Shown here: piece after piece, positions 45,577 to 56,905 of the stretch
How positions within the stretch are numbered: position 1 is the first letter of the stretch
How the letters are laid out: every line of letters starts with the position of its first letter
DNA from: Jackrogersella multiformis
Lineage: Eukaryota > Ascomycota > Sordariomycetes > Xylariales > Hypoxylaceae
Assembly (NCBI GenBank): GCA_902806575.1
Contig: CADCXD010000004.1
Location: forward strand, 682,001-746,000
Reading direction: 5' to 3'
Length of the DNA: 64,000 nt
Notes under the pieces: model-generated
What the model saw: only the letters and a program-made list of their open reading frames with translations
Databases searched by the model: none
What the model was told of the DNA's origin: nothing
Made by a program: the position numbers and the translations under genes

Positions 45577-48500
45577 AGGACTCATTACACCTAGAAACTT
45601 AAAACTAGGGAAGCGCTTGCTTGTTCGGCGTTCAGAGTCAGGGATGGAAAAAGGAGATCCGGCATATGTGGCAGTCCATTTCGAGGCATTCATGTTTTGC
45701 GGCATTCTGGGCCACGTTTTCACGATGAATGAAATCTAGACGAGATAGCTAGAACGATGCTTTACAACCGACAAACCCTCTCCTGTATTTGCTCATCTAC
45801 CGTAGCACTTATTGATATTCAATAATACCATTTGTTCAAATTCTTGAACTAATTTACCTGCCAACATGAGCTACCGTCTAAAATCAAGACGTCGATCATC
45901 GGATAGAAATTCGCTGCGGACTGAGATTACCTATAAGCCTGGCAAATATTGCAACCCCCGAAGTCAGTTCGGCCAGTGGCTCAGGTTCGTATGCTGACCT
46001 GTCTCTTGAACACCCCTCTTCTCGACGCAAGGAAGGATAAAATCATTCTCTAGTATATCGTTTTATTTCTCAATTTTTTCCTACTTTCAATACTCACTAT
46101 TTTCATTGGTCCTAACCGGAGCAGTACCGCGAGCGCCAAGCTCACCAGCCATCTCCGACAAGACCGCAGAGCAAGACCCGAGCACACTCGCGGATCCCTC
46201 ACCGGTCACCACAGGTACGTACGAAGTCCATATCCACAGAATAAAGAAATTGAGGACTCTTAAAATGATTTATGAAATATTTTCGCGCCTAACCTTAGGT
46301 TAGATGGCTTCACATTATAAGCTTGCATATTTATGTGCCTACGAACTACCGAACAATCTAACCTACATACCTAACCTACCTAGGTAGGTATATATCAGAA
46401 CTTGAACAGTCATACTTAATTGCTGCGAGCTTAAATAATGTTGGATGGTTACATGTATCTCATCGTCGCATCCTACGAGGGATAAATCTTAATTCCTAAC
46501 AACTTAACACTCCAACTCAGGTGTTGGCTAAAATCCAGACAATGCTGACAAGGTTAGATACCAACCTTGTATTGGACGATACAACCTTACGATTTTATAT
46601 ATGAATACAGTTTTCCAATTGCATAGGTACCTAGTGTACGTACCTGCATCCATGTAGCTAGAGTGTTAAAATAAGTGGTGGAAGGTACCTACGTAGGTTA
46701 ATCCGGGTTCGACGTCAGCTTTAGGTTGATAGTTTTTCAGTGTCTACCAGGAAAGCACCTATCCAATTAGATTGAACAAGTGAATTTTGTTCGATAGGTA
46801 CATTTTAGTTATTTGCTAAGCACCTGCAGTTTCCTTCGAGGGTCTTTGAAAGTTTAATTTCCTGGGTAGTTGCGAGTCAGAGCTGCCATCAGCCCCTGAA
46901 TTTCTGAGGTTCTCTTAAAGGGGTTCACGATGGGAAATATCGACACCCATCATATCGCCAACGACAGCCAAAACTAGCAAATCGCTTAAAGGAAACATTA
47001 AAAGTAGGATATTAGCCGAATTTTAACTCATTCTGTAAGCCACTAGGTAGTTAGCAGGTATCTAATAAGATATTTTTCAATTTACCTCAATAGCCTAGAT
47101 ATTTAAGTAAATACCAGCCTATATAAGGGCTATTTGACAATTTGATAGATCGATTTAGATAATGGAGCTAGGTACTTAACAACGACCTCCTCGTTATCGT
47201 CCACTTTCCCGCATGGTCAATCGATTGAGAGTGATTGTCAGCCTTATTTCAAATATAACTTCCTAAATTACTGGACTTTCATGAACGGTGAGACTTTCAC
47301 TTCAGGTAAATATCCCTATAGGAAGCCACCGAGATGATACAAAGCTCTATTTCTGGCTAAATAATCGGGTGGAATTAGATACGTCCGCTGAGAACATGAC
47401 TAATTTCAAGGCCAGATTAGAGGTATTATAATAATTCTTTATTTAATCTACCCAAGCCAAACCCACCGGATTTAGATCACACATCTTTACATAGTGCATG
47501 ATAGAGGGTATATATATCCAGTGCTATTTTTTAAAGTTTGTCATCATTGAACTCGAAAGGGCACATTAGCAGGTTTTCCTAGGAACTACACAATAATATT
47601 CTATCAACAAATGGATAAGTAGACCACTCTATAATGCAAAATAAAACCTCGTAATGTCTTCTAGATGCTCTAATGAACATTTGCGCAATATAATTAATGT
47701 CAAAATACCTACATAGAGTATATAGGCACCTAGTGTACCTAGGTATGTATGTGCGTCCTACACAGCCAACCTACATATTAGTAATATTTCCATGATTATT
47801 ACCTCCCTCAGTATAATAATGAGTCTATTATTAGTCGAATACGATCATAGTTAGTCCATAAATGGCGCCATAAAGCCGTCAACAAGTAATAATAATATTA
47901 GTAGTAGTTTCTCCTTTTTTCCTTCAAGGTTCGTACCATATCTATATCAGTTATTATTCAACGTTGACGCTAAGCGCGGTAGCGTCATATATAGTTAATT
48001 AGCGTCAACGAGTCGACTAATCGTTTATTCTTATTGTTTATACAAGTTACCTCTCTCCTTTTATAGCTTGGTTGATACAAGACAAATACCTATCTACGTA
48101 ACCCCTTTTTCACTGTCTAATAGCCATGTATTAACACTCGATGTGCGTACAAGAGCTCCATCCGCATAATCACTGTCTTAATCATCTGTGTTTATGAGCT
48201 TCTACACTTCTAATATCTCCTTCTTAATACTGTGGTATGTTTCCTTTCTAACTTACTTCCTTTCCTTTCTAATTTACTCCCAGGGATTTCCTTTCTAACT
48301 AATTCCCTTCTAACTTATTCCCTTTCCTCATACAACAACAATTCAAATCTTCCCAAAACATCTTATTCTGAACTTGACACTTCAATCTTTCATATATCAT
48401 CCTTTTCATACGAGACTTGTCTTTCAAGGTTCACAACCGGCAGAGACCTCCAATCTCCTACTTTTCGATACGCTTAATCACAGTAAGTCCCTAAGAATCC

Positions 48501-49736
48501 TATTCTGTCATTACTTACACCTTTATTGCACCTTTACTGCTTTCCTTACACTCGTCAACTACACAGAATCAAAGAACACAAGGTGTTCTTAATATCATCG
48601 ATTCCTCACTTACACTACCGTCTATCCTTACCACTGTTTATCCTTACCATCATATATCTTTCCTATCGTATATCTTTACCGCTGTCTATCTTTACTGCCG
48701 TCTATATACCACATTACCAGCGTCGTATTATAAGCCATCGAGACACTTTGCTTGTTGCCATGAGTTTGTCTAAGTACTTCAACGAGTACTTCAACCAACC
48801 AAATGCTGTTTACTTCATCCACTGTTATCTCTCACACATTAATCTACAACCCACCTTCGATCCATACAAACACACATTATCTACCCAGGTAGGTACCTGG
48901 TATCCATCTCCTAACCTTTCATCTCACATTCCATTTTGCAATTATCCTAGCTTCCAAGCTTAAGTCCACATTAGCAAGCACTTTTACATATCGTAGCCAA
49001 CTGTCCTCAGATGAGCTAACAAATTATCACCAACATCAGCTTTACACTCCCTCTTGTAGCTGCGGGTAGCTACTTGTTACTATTTACCGTCCCATTCCTC
49101 TTATCACTTTGCTTCTCCTAGTACCTATATTAGATGGTGGATTCTAACTAGCGACTAATCGTTCCGAAATTTGTTACACCTCCTCCTTATGTCATGGCGA
49201 GAGCACTCACCACTAAAATAGCGGTGTTGGACTAATAATAGAGGTAAGCTATCAATATTTTACACTACTCCTGTCTTGATTACACCGAGCCACTGCCGTC
49301 GGTACTGAGAATATCATTTACACGTACACACTAGCATTACTAACGTTGAGACCCCAGTATCTAACTCTACATCTCAGACTTCACATCCTCCCGGGTGTTT
49401 ATCGCTCTTACCTGAACTTCACATAACAGCTTCACCAACTAGGTTGGAGCGCAGACTATGACTGAACAGCACCATCTCCTTACGTTCAGCTGTCAGCATC
49501 ACACACAACCCGAGACCTATGAGTCCTAATGAAGATATATCCACATATGGGCGCCGATTAAGGAGGTTTCTGCCGTATTCACCGTTGGTAAACCTCCAGA
49601 CGTAAACGAAATCATCATCATCATCATCATCGCCGTAGGTAAGGCTTCATTCTATATCTTCTCGCACTTTCATGTACTACCTTCTCTAGAGGTCTCAGGG
49701 AACTAACAGCAACAGATTAGATGATAGCAGAATCGG
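45577..49736. other. Long gene-poor region
   Basis: AT-rich sequence without a convincing gene. A possible short coding stretch begins at 45867 (MSYRLKSRRRSSDRNSLRTE) and could splice to 46124, but support is too weak. Palindrome elements lie at about 46375-46392 and 47736-47748. A pyrimidine-rich degenerate tandem array of TTCCTTTCTAACTTA-like units lies at 48238-48330. An (ATC)7 microsatellite is at 49611-49631. Confidence 0.55.
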
Positions 49737-50170
49737 CTGGAGGTCCATGACGCCATCGCCATCACGGCGATAATAACGAAGAAATATTACGATGGCAATC
49801 ACAAGCCAATGTTTTTCCGTCCTGGTTAACGTGTTCCGTTACGACTACATAAAGGATACAATATTCCCGCTGCGGCAACATTAGGAGGTAAGTTAGGACA
49901 ACAATACGCTAGACCCTTCAAAGTCACTAAACGTATCAGACGCTTGCCTACATGTTGAAATTCCCAATGTACTGGAGAATTCACGACGTGATTTCAGTAG
50001 ACCCTCTCGAGTCAGCACCCCACATGGATGTCTTCGAAAGGATTCTGCCCTACGCCAGAGAGGTAAGCCTTGAAGCTCACCATCGACAGATTGTGGAGGA
50101 GAGAGCATCAGGAGGCCGGAAGTCTTACTTGATTCGTTATGTCGGGCTCGGCAACGAATACAATAGATAG
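49737..50170 (+). mobile_element. Degenerate Ty3/Gypsy retrotransposon polyprotein remnant (integrase C-terminus and chromodomain-like end)
   Basis: From 49737 one frame reads LEVHDAIAITAIITKKYYDG, NHKPMFFRPG, then an in-frame TAA, then LRLHKGYNIPAAATLGGKLG and QQYARPFKVTKRI. After a frameshift near 49940 the next frame continues LAYMLKFPMYWRIHDVISVD, PLES, and ends with IVEERASGGRKSYLIRYVGL near 50170. This succession matches the end of Gypsy integrase (YYDxxHxP, LRLHKGYNIP, GPFKVxxRIGxLAY, WRIHxVxSVxxLE) and a chromodomain-like tail. The stop and frameshift show it is dead. Reverse transcriptase and LTRs were not identified. Confidence 0.82.
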
Positions 50171-53100
50171 ACGCCGGAAGCAAATTGAGGTAGGTATCAG
50201 TCAGGTACTTTGAAGTACTTCGGTCACCTTCGACTTCCTAAGCTATAAGGTTCGTAGCTCTCCTTCCTTTATCCAAAGGTCTACTGATTTATTAACGCGG
50301 GGAAGGTGTAGTAACCCACGGCCGCGGTGTAGATCTGGGCCTGGTACGAATTTCCCATTCCTGCCTCGGTATGTTGATGAGACACTCCCACATTAGTGAA
50401 CTATAACTAAACGACAGCATGCAGGAGGTAGACGCTGCACTGGGAGACGCTGTCCCGGCCCAGCTGTCGGACCTAGTCCGTCCGGCCTCGCCTCGCGCCA
50501 TCTCGTTGACGGGATGTGGATAGATACGGTACACTCTCGCAGACTCCTGATCCTAGATACATACATGGCACGAGATCCTAAGAACTCAACTACTCCAAGC
50601 AGTTCGCGGACTGCGAGAATGTTCAATATTATATCTTCTAGTTGGGAGTTACCGACCTGAAATTGGGCAGCAGACACTAGATCGACGTCTTCGACTGAGC
50701 TATTACCTCTCAACTAACTGTCGTTACTAAGCCCATGATCATCCTCCGCCTCTATGATCCTAGCCAGTCATGGGTATGCAGTCTACGTATCATCGGCGAT
50801 CTAATCATATGTAAGCTCTTCAGCAAAAGCCGACTTACTGGTATTCTACATCTATAAGCCGACTAATGAACGACCTACGCCTTCCATTATTTCCATATGC
50901 AAGTCATCAAGGATTTTCCTCTACACTAACAATGGCTACCACCTTGCCAATATTCCTCGGTGGCAATTCAGACACCATCTCAAGCATTCCTTGCGCTTGA
51001 CATCGGGCCAGACGACAATATTGGGGACGCGGACGCAAGCAAAGACGATGGTATTAGTGATATAAGATATTGAGGGTGAGTTACCAACACCATAGACCCT
51101 TTCATGATTACCTCCTCCTAACATACCGCAGGATTTACCTAGCGATCATGCAATCATGGATGCCCACGTTATACCCTAACAAGTCTACCATCGAGGTTTG
51201 CGGTGCTTCTGCCTCAAACGATGACTCAGTATAACTTATGAGTCTATTTAACTCCATTGCAAAACACCGTCCATTGCATCCAAGCCCACAACCTTTGATC
51301 ACTGGTATGATTGGAACTATTATTCCTCTCAAGTAAGTACAAGTTCGAAGCTGAGGTTGAAGCTAGAGCTAATTCATCATACTGGCTATAGAACGAAGAG
51401 CCATCTAGATCACGAAACCGCCAGGGAGATCGAAGCATGGGCGGGTGTAGTTCATAGACTTGCTAGGAAGCTGTAGCTGTAATTATGATCTGATCTAGCA
51501 AGGCTCATGACAGAAGCTACATCGCACCACAAATATGGAAGTGACAGTTGTGGGTATACTGGTATATTGCCTTTGCGACAGGATCAGTCTCGATAGGAGT
51601 GAGTTACTCTGATCCTCATACACTAGCTCTGGAAGAAAGGAAGAGACTCCTTGGCAATGGGGGTGGGTCTAGAGGCAGCCATAGCTGGAAGAACATGCAG
51701 GAATACAGGGGACTTCAAGTGTACGAAATTTACCTAGGTAGTCTAAGATGGATATCTTTCGATGCTAACACCGAACTGTCAAATCCATAACGGAACATGG
51801 AAGGAAGCAGTGTAGTCCATAGGATGGGGTATCAATTTTGATGATAGTGTCAGAAGTCTGGTCTAATACCTAGGTATTGGAAGGATAGACCTAGCAGGAG
51901 TTCGACCCGTTGGAGGTGTACCTCTACCCCATGGGCAAGGCGTGCACCTGAGACAGGATGAACAAAGGCATGTCTCCTGTATGTATACCGCGATCCATAG
52001 CAGATATATTTAGAGCTCCTTGCGCAACAACATCGTTATTGCCCGTACCGTTAGGCCCGCCCCTTGACAGATATGAGCTGTGTAACTTGTATATAGTTAC
52101 TCAGTCAGGATTCTAAACTCTTAACTTGAGAATTCAACTCCAAAGAGCCAGTTTGGTACACTATAACAATATCATTAACTATGTGACAGACAGGCATGAT
52201 GAGAGGTATGGTAGAATAAGCGAGAAGCTTATTATTTCACGAAAGAATGGCACTTAGTATTGATGCATGGATGCTATACACACTTGTCAGAGTCAGCAGT
52301 GGATCATGACCATACAGATCCTATTTCGGCTACATGAAGCGATAAATTTGATTGTGGTGGGTATGTATGTTGTATTTGTCATTTCAGCAACAGGAATTTC
52401 GAGAAAGGGGCTGATGGGTGACGTACAGTGCCATCGTTTTGAGGTCTCACATGTAAATCCCCATTGCGTAGTAACTACCTGCTTAATAAGAACTGCCTCA
52501 CTAGAGTTTTCAAGTTCTTCGAACGCTTTTGCATTTGGCTTTTTTATCTCTCGCCCTCCGCTCTCCGTTTCTGGCAAATGTGGGATACGCTCGGTATTCC
52601 TGCGAGACATTTAATTACATACAAGGTACCGTTCGTATATACACGTACCATCCGTACACATACATATGTATCTGCGGTTTTAATGTTTCATCAATACATA
52701 CATACGTACGTACGTATGTACCCCAGGTAGGTAGGTAGATAGGTAGGTAGGTAGATAGGTAGGTAGGTAGATAGGTAGGTAGGCAGGTATATGTGTATCG
52801 CCACCCGCTTAACAAACCAACAACACACAGATAGACAGATAGACAAGCGGACGGGCGTCAACGCTTCCCCTAAAAAAGGCAGAGCGGAAAGACTTTCCCA
52901 TAAGAACTTAGGTTAATAAACGTCGTACATTGGGCCCAGATTAGCCAACTGCGACGACAACGACGACTTCTTGCAGATGTAACGTTGATTACGACCGGAA
53001 GGGGAAGACAAGAGAGAGAGCGCGGGAGACGGAGAGGGTGCTATTTGCTATTACTTGCTGCGCGGGCGTGCGTGTACTCTTGCCGGAAATGCAAATTCTG

Positions 53101-53997
53101 GCCTGTGTCACGTCAGTTTAAAAGGGGGAATTGATATGACGGAAGGGGAGAGGGGAGGAAAAAGAAAGAGAGAGAGAGAGAGAAAGAGAGATAGGGAGAG
53201 AAATCGGAAAAAAAGGAGACGTGGCCCGCCCTCAAAAAGGGCCTCGAGGGAAACGAACGATTTCCTAGATGGGAACTGCGCCGGTCCGATTCATTTTCGG
53301 GCTCCGATCGGGTGGGCGAACCGGTGGTCCCGAACGGCTCCGGCACTTTCGTCATACGCAAGGGCTTACCATTCGCTTTTTGTCGCGAGGGATACGGAGT
53401 CTTGGCTGCCGAGGGGATCGTATATGCTAGCTAGGTAGGTAGGCAGGTAGGTAGGAAAGAACAAATTTTCCTTTTTTTTTTGTAATTCTCGCCTCCCCCT
53501 CATACCCCCTCCCACCTCGCGTCTCTCCCCCGCGCCATTGTCGAGATCTCGCTTCTCGACTAATCTTTCCCTTTTTTGACTCGCTACTCAAATACAAATT
53601 TGCCCACGCAGCGCGTTGCTGTCGTTGACGTATGTATGTACCTATTTACCTACCTATGGGGAGGTAGGTATTGTATTGTATGTATGTATGTATATGTATG
53701 TGTGCACCCTTATCTGAACGGGATATACGGTTGCGTTTTTTTTTCTTGCGCCGAACTGGGCCGCGCCGTGCCAATGGGCATTCTTATTCTCCCGAGCTCG
53801 CACAAGATAACAGCGCGGCGGCGAATCAGAGAGGGGTTAGGCGAAGCAGGTCTGCATGCACGAGTGCGGGGACAGCACCTCGCAATCGATGACCCAGGAA
53901 AGTGTGGAAGAGAGAAGAAGCAGGAGATCAAGCAGAAGGAGGGCCACGATCCTTTGGGCGACCTAACTAACGACAGGTCTGAGGCGCGGGCCGGCCA
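50171..53997. other. Gene-poor region downstream of the Gypsy remnant
   Basis: No gene recognised; open frames are short. It probably includes further unrecognisable transposon debris. The microsatellites include a 16-bp array at 52725-52788 and an (AG)n stretch near 53165-53190. C/T- and G-rich tracts occupy 53.45-53.75 kb. Confidence 0.5.
52725..52788. repeat. Tandem array of 16-bp unit AGGTAGGTAGGTAGAT
   Basis: Three perfect copies (52725-52772) and a partial fourth. The unit is built from the same AGGT word that makes up the dispersed palindromes. Confidence 0.95.
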
Positions 53998-54000
53998 ATA

Positions 54001-54905
54001 GTAGCGGCCCTCAGGTACATTGGCGCCGCGTTCCTGGCGTACGAGGCATACAAGTTCCCCGACTGTGCGACGTTTTATCTGCTCCCGCCGGCACCTCTAG
54101 CAGCTCGGTACCGCGCGAAGAAGCAAGATGCATTAGCTCTGATCACCGGAGCTTCCGCAGGCACTGGTTGCGGTACCGCGCAGGAGCTGGCCTGCAAGAG
54201 GGCTCGATGTCGTGCTCCTGGGACACCTGCCTGCAGAGCTGGAGGAACGCGGCTGCGCTCACCAAGGCCGAATTCCGAGCTGCGGAGGTGAGAATCGGCG
54301 TCCTGGATGCCATTGCCGCCACGCCCCACGAAATCGAAGCCGCACCAGAGCCCGTGGTAGCACTGCCGATTGCTGTCCTGGTCAATAACGTTGGCGGATT
54401 TCCCATCGCGCAGCCAGCCACCTGCAGCCTGGTCGAATACACGGCTGCTGATTTAGATCGCTCGCTCGATCCGAACGCGCGTTTTTATAGCTCACGTATC
54501 ACGAATCGTGCCCCCCATGCTAACCGACAGTGGTCCTGTCCTGATGCTGAACTTGAACTCGGCCGCTCGGGTGGGCATACCTGGAGTGGCGCCCTACTCG
54601 GGCTGTAAAGGATCCATGAATTTATCATATCATTCACTGCAGCCATAGCACGGGACATGGCAGCTGCAGGCAAGCAGGTCGACTGCCTGGCTATCATACC
54701 TGGCGATGTACGAACGCAATCGAATAACACAGGACTAACACCGGGCTCATCAGATGCACGGCAGAATGCAAATGATATGCTTGATCGCGCACATAGGGCA
54801 GTCGAAAGAGGATGGGGAATGCAAGCCGTGGTGGTCGCACGCAACATCGGTTTGGGTATTGGACATGCTGCCTGGATCAATTTCATTGCGGCTGTTGCTG
54901 GCTGA
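54001..54905 (+). pseudogene. Frameshifted SDR, 17beta-HSD / 3-ketoacyl-CoA reductase-like
   Basis: Conserved pieces occur in order in alternating frames. An N-terminal hydrophobic stretch (YIGAAFLAYEAYKF) is followed by ALITGASAGTG (cofactor loop), LDVVLLGHLPAEL, VRIGVLDAIAA, IAVLVNNVGGFP, DPNARFYSSRITN, MLNLNSAARVGIPGVAPYSG with Tyr-SGC-Lys, then AIARDMAAAGKQVDCLAIIP. Frame changes near 54200, 54240, 54500 and 54630 break the gene. This domain order is that of ER-type 3-ketoacyl-CoA reductases / hydroxysteroid dehydrogenases. Introns cannot explain all the shifts, because no consistent splice sites are present. Confidence 0.75.
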
Positions 54906-55708
54906 GTTCAACAAAAAGACAAAGGCTAGGGGGTAACGTCCATTTATCGTCCAAGAAATGTTCACTAGAATTATAGCTCTGCGATCCGCGCTCGACATGG
55001 ATAGCGCAGTTCAATAAGCTGTATGGCTTAGAAAAAGGGGAAGTATCCAAGATGCGCAGACGCGATACGGAACAGTTATGTGCTTCAATTGCACAGTTAT
55101 CAGCCACCTAGTCACTAATCCGTCAAGATAAGGCATCGTTCGTATTGTTATGTGGCTGGAGCGTGACGCTCGGGTATCGTCAATCTTTATATCATAAGGC
55201 CCGCTTCTTCAAGGCGGGAAATGAGCAACCGCTCACAAACTCGAGCAGTAACAAAGTGCGACAAATTCGTGACGACATTGGTATGAGTCCTCCAGGTGAT
55301 ATCGTGAGATGTGGATGAGGCGAGATGTGAGGCTGGGGTGGGGAAACATATTTGACCCCATATTCTCCTAGCCGGGGTAACATAAGTATTTGAGGTAACA
55401 ATTTGACCCTCAGCCATTGGAGATGCCCTTCATTGCTAATTGAACCACCATTGTGACAAGAAACTACTTCTACACTTATTTCATATCTGTCCTCGGGAAG
55501 ATATGTCCTGTCATCATTTGGTGGCCAATGGTATTTCCTAAACGTAGTTTCCATAGCATCCACTCATGGACGCCCCTAGATGACCGAAAGCGGCGAGGGC
55601 GCCGCGGGGTCCCGAAAGGGGCGTAACGACAAATTGGCGGGTTCGTAATCGCTAAGAGTAACGATTTGTGCTTAAAGGGGGAGTCGCCGCGTTATTCTGG
55701 GACTCTTC
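54906..55708. other. Intergenic; no gene recognised
   Basis: The minus-strand frames 55192-55563 and 55187-55417 lie downstream of the zinc-finger gene. They may be mutated remains of its missing C-terminal part, but no motif supports that. Confidence 0.45.
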
Positions 55709-56905
55709 CTAATTGCCCCATTTCTGGGCCGCCGGTGACATCCACGGGTTATAGACATGTGTCGAAAAATTGTCATTGGCAAGAGGTGAGGATACGTCGA
55801 CCATTGAGCCCCGCAAGGCAGGATCTACCATGTCCTGTTCTAAGCTAGGGTCATGAAAGTAGGGGCTCCATTCCGGTGGTAGGCCGGGTCCGTCTGAGAA
55901 ATTATGTAATTCCTGGAAATGGTCAAAGCCGGAAAAGTGTTGACCTATTTACAGGATTAGCCATCGAGGGGAATAGATGGCTACACAGGGCAATATAGGG
56001 GAAACACAAGGTGGTGTCGCCCAGGCTGGCTGAGTGACACAACTTACTTACCGTTGTCATAAAATTCTTGGCCCGTGATTAGCTGATGGTAGGGCTGGGC
56101 GGATGGGTGACTGTGAATGGAAAAATCGTGGCTTGCGTTTGAATATTGGTGCTGCGGCTGGAGACTGTGATTCATATTCATGTCCGACATTGTAGCCGTG
56201 GAGGCGGAGGAGGAGGCATCCTCGGAGGGCGGGTCCGAGTCTGTTGAGGCCAACTGGTGATTGTCTTCCGACGCTGGGGCATCAGGAGACCTCGGGGAAA
56301 GAGTTTCATGGGTTATGCGCTGATGGCGGGTCAAGAGATCTCGACGAGAGTATGCCGACCCACAATGGCATACATATGGCTTCTCTTTGGTGTCTATAAG
56401 TGGGAATTAGTATTGGGATTCTGTACAAGTCTGTATATGTGGTTATGATGGCTACGTGTACGTGTATCGTATAAAATGTGAGATTATTGACTAGGCAAAA
56501 TAGGTAGTGAAGATAATGAAATGGTGGTGGTGGAGCAAGGTTGTGCAGATCTAGAGATGCGAGGGTTGTAGGATGGAGATAGGATGGAGAGGATGGAGAT
56601 ACATTTAGATGTAAGATGTAGATATGAGATGTAGATGTAGATGTAAGATGTAAGGTATGGAATGGAATGGATGATATGAACGGTATGGGTTTGTTCGATG
56701 TTCTATGGATGTTCTATGTTCTGTTCTATGTTGGATGTTCAAAAGTTGGGGTTGGGGTACACCAACGGGTTCGGACGTGGCGCTCCAAGTGCTCAGACCG
56801 CTTGAAGCTTCTTCCACAGTGAGTACACAAACGCTGCTGTACGCCTGATGATCCATCACGACGTCGCCGGCGAGCTTGGGACTGATCCATTTGGTTTTCA
56901 GCCAT
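55709..56905 (-). CDS. C2H2 zinc-finger regulator, apparently C-terminally truncated
   Basis: Three minus-strand exons, 56905-56767, 56393-56052 and 55944-55709, join in phase to 238 aa. After a basic start (MAENQMDQSQARRRRRDGSS) two adjacent C2H2 fingers are complete: CTHCGRSFKRSEHLERHVRT-H and CHCGSAYSRRDLLTRHQRIT-H. A Ser/Gln/His-rich linker follows, then FDHFQELHNFSDGPGLPPEW and SPYFHDPSLEQDM, a segment that in related fungal factors precedes a large fungal-specific transcription-factor domain. Here the frame stops at 55709, so the regulatory domain is missing. It may be a truncated allele or pseudogene, or the frame may resume through an intron I could not find. The exon 1 donor is GTTGGT, slightly unusual. 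Confidence 0.7.

Noticed and set aside
45867..46217. Possible small two-exon gene starting MSYRLKSRRRSS
   Set aside because: A donor (GTTCGT) and acceptor exist, but two phases are possible, the second exon is low-complexity and there is no family match.
50292..50713. Minus-strand frames downstream of the Gypsy remnant
   Set aside because: No transposon or host protein motif; antisense to probable element debris.
52725..52788. Regular array considered as a CRISPR-like repeat
   Set aside because: Units are contiguous 16-mers without unique spacers; this is an ordinary microsatellite in a eukaryotic genome.
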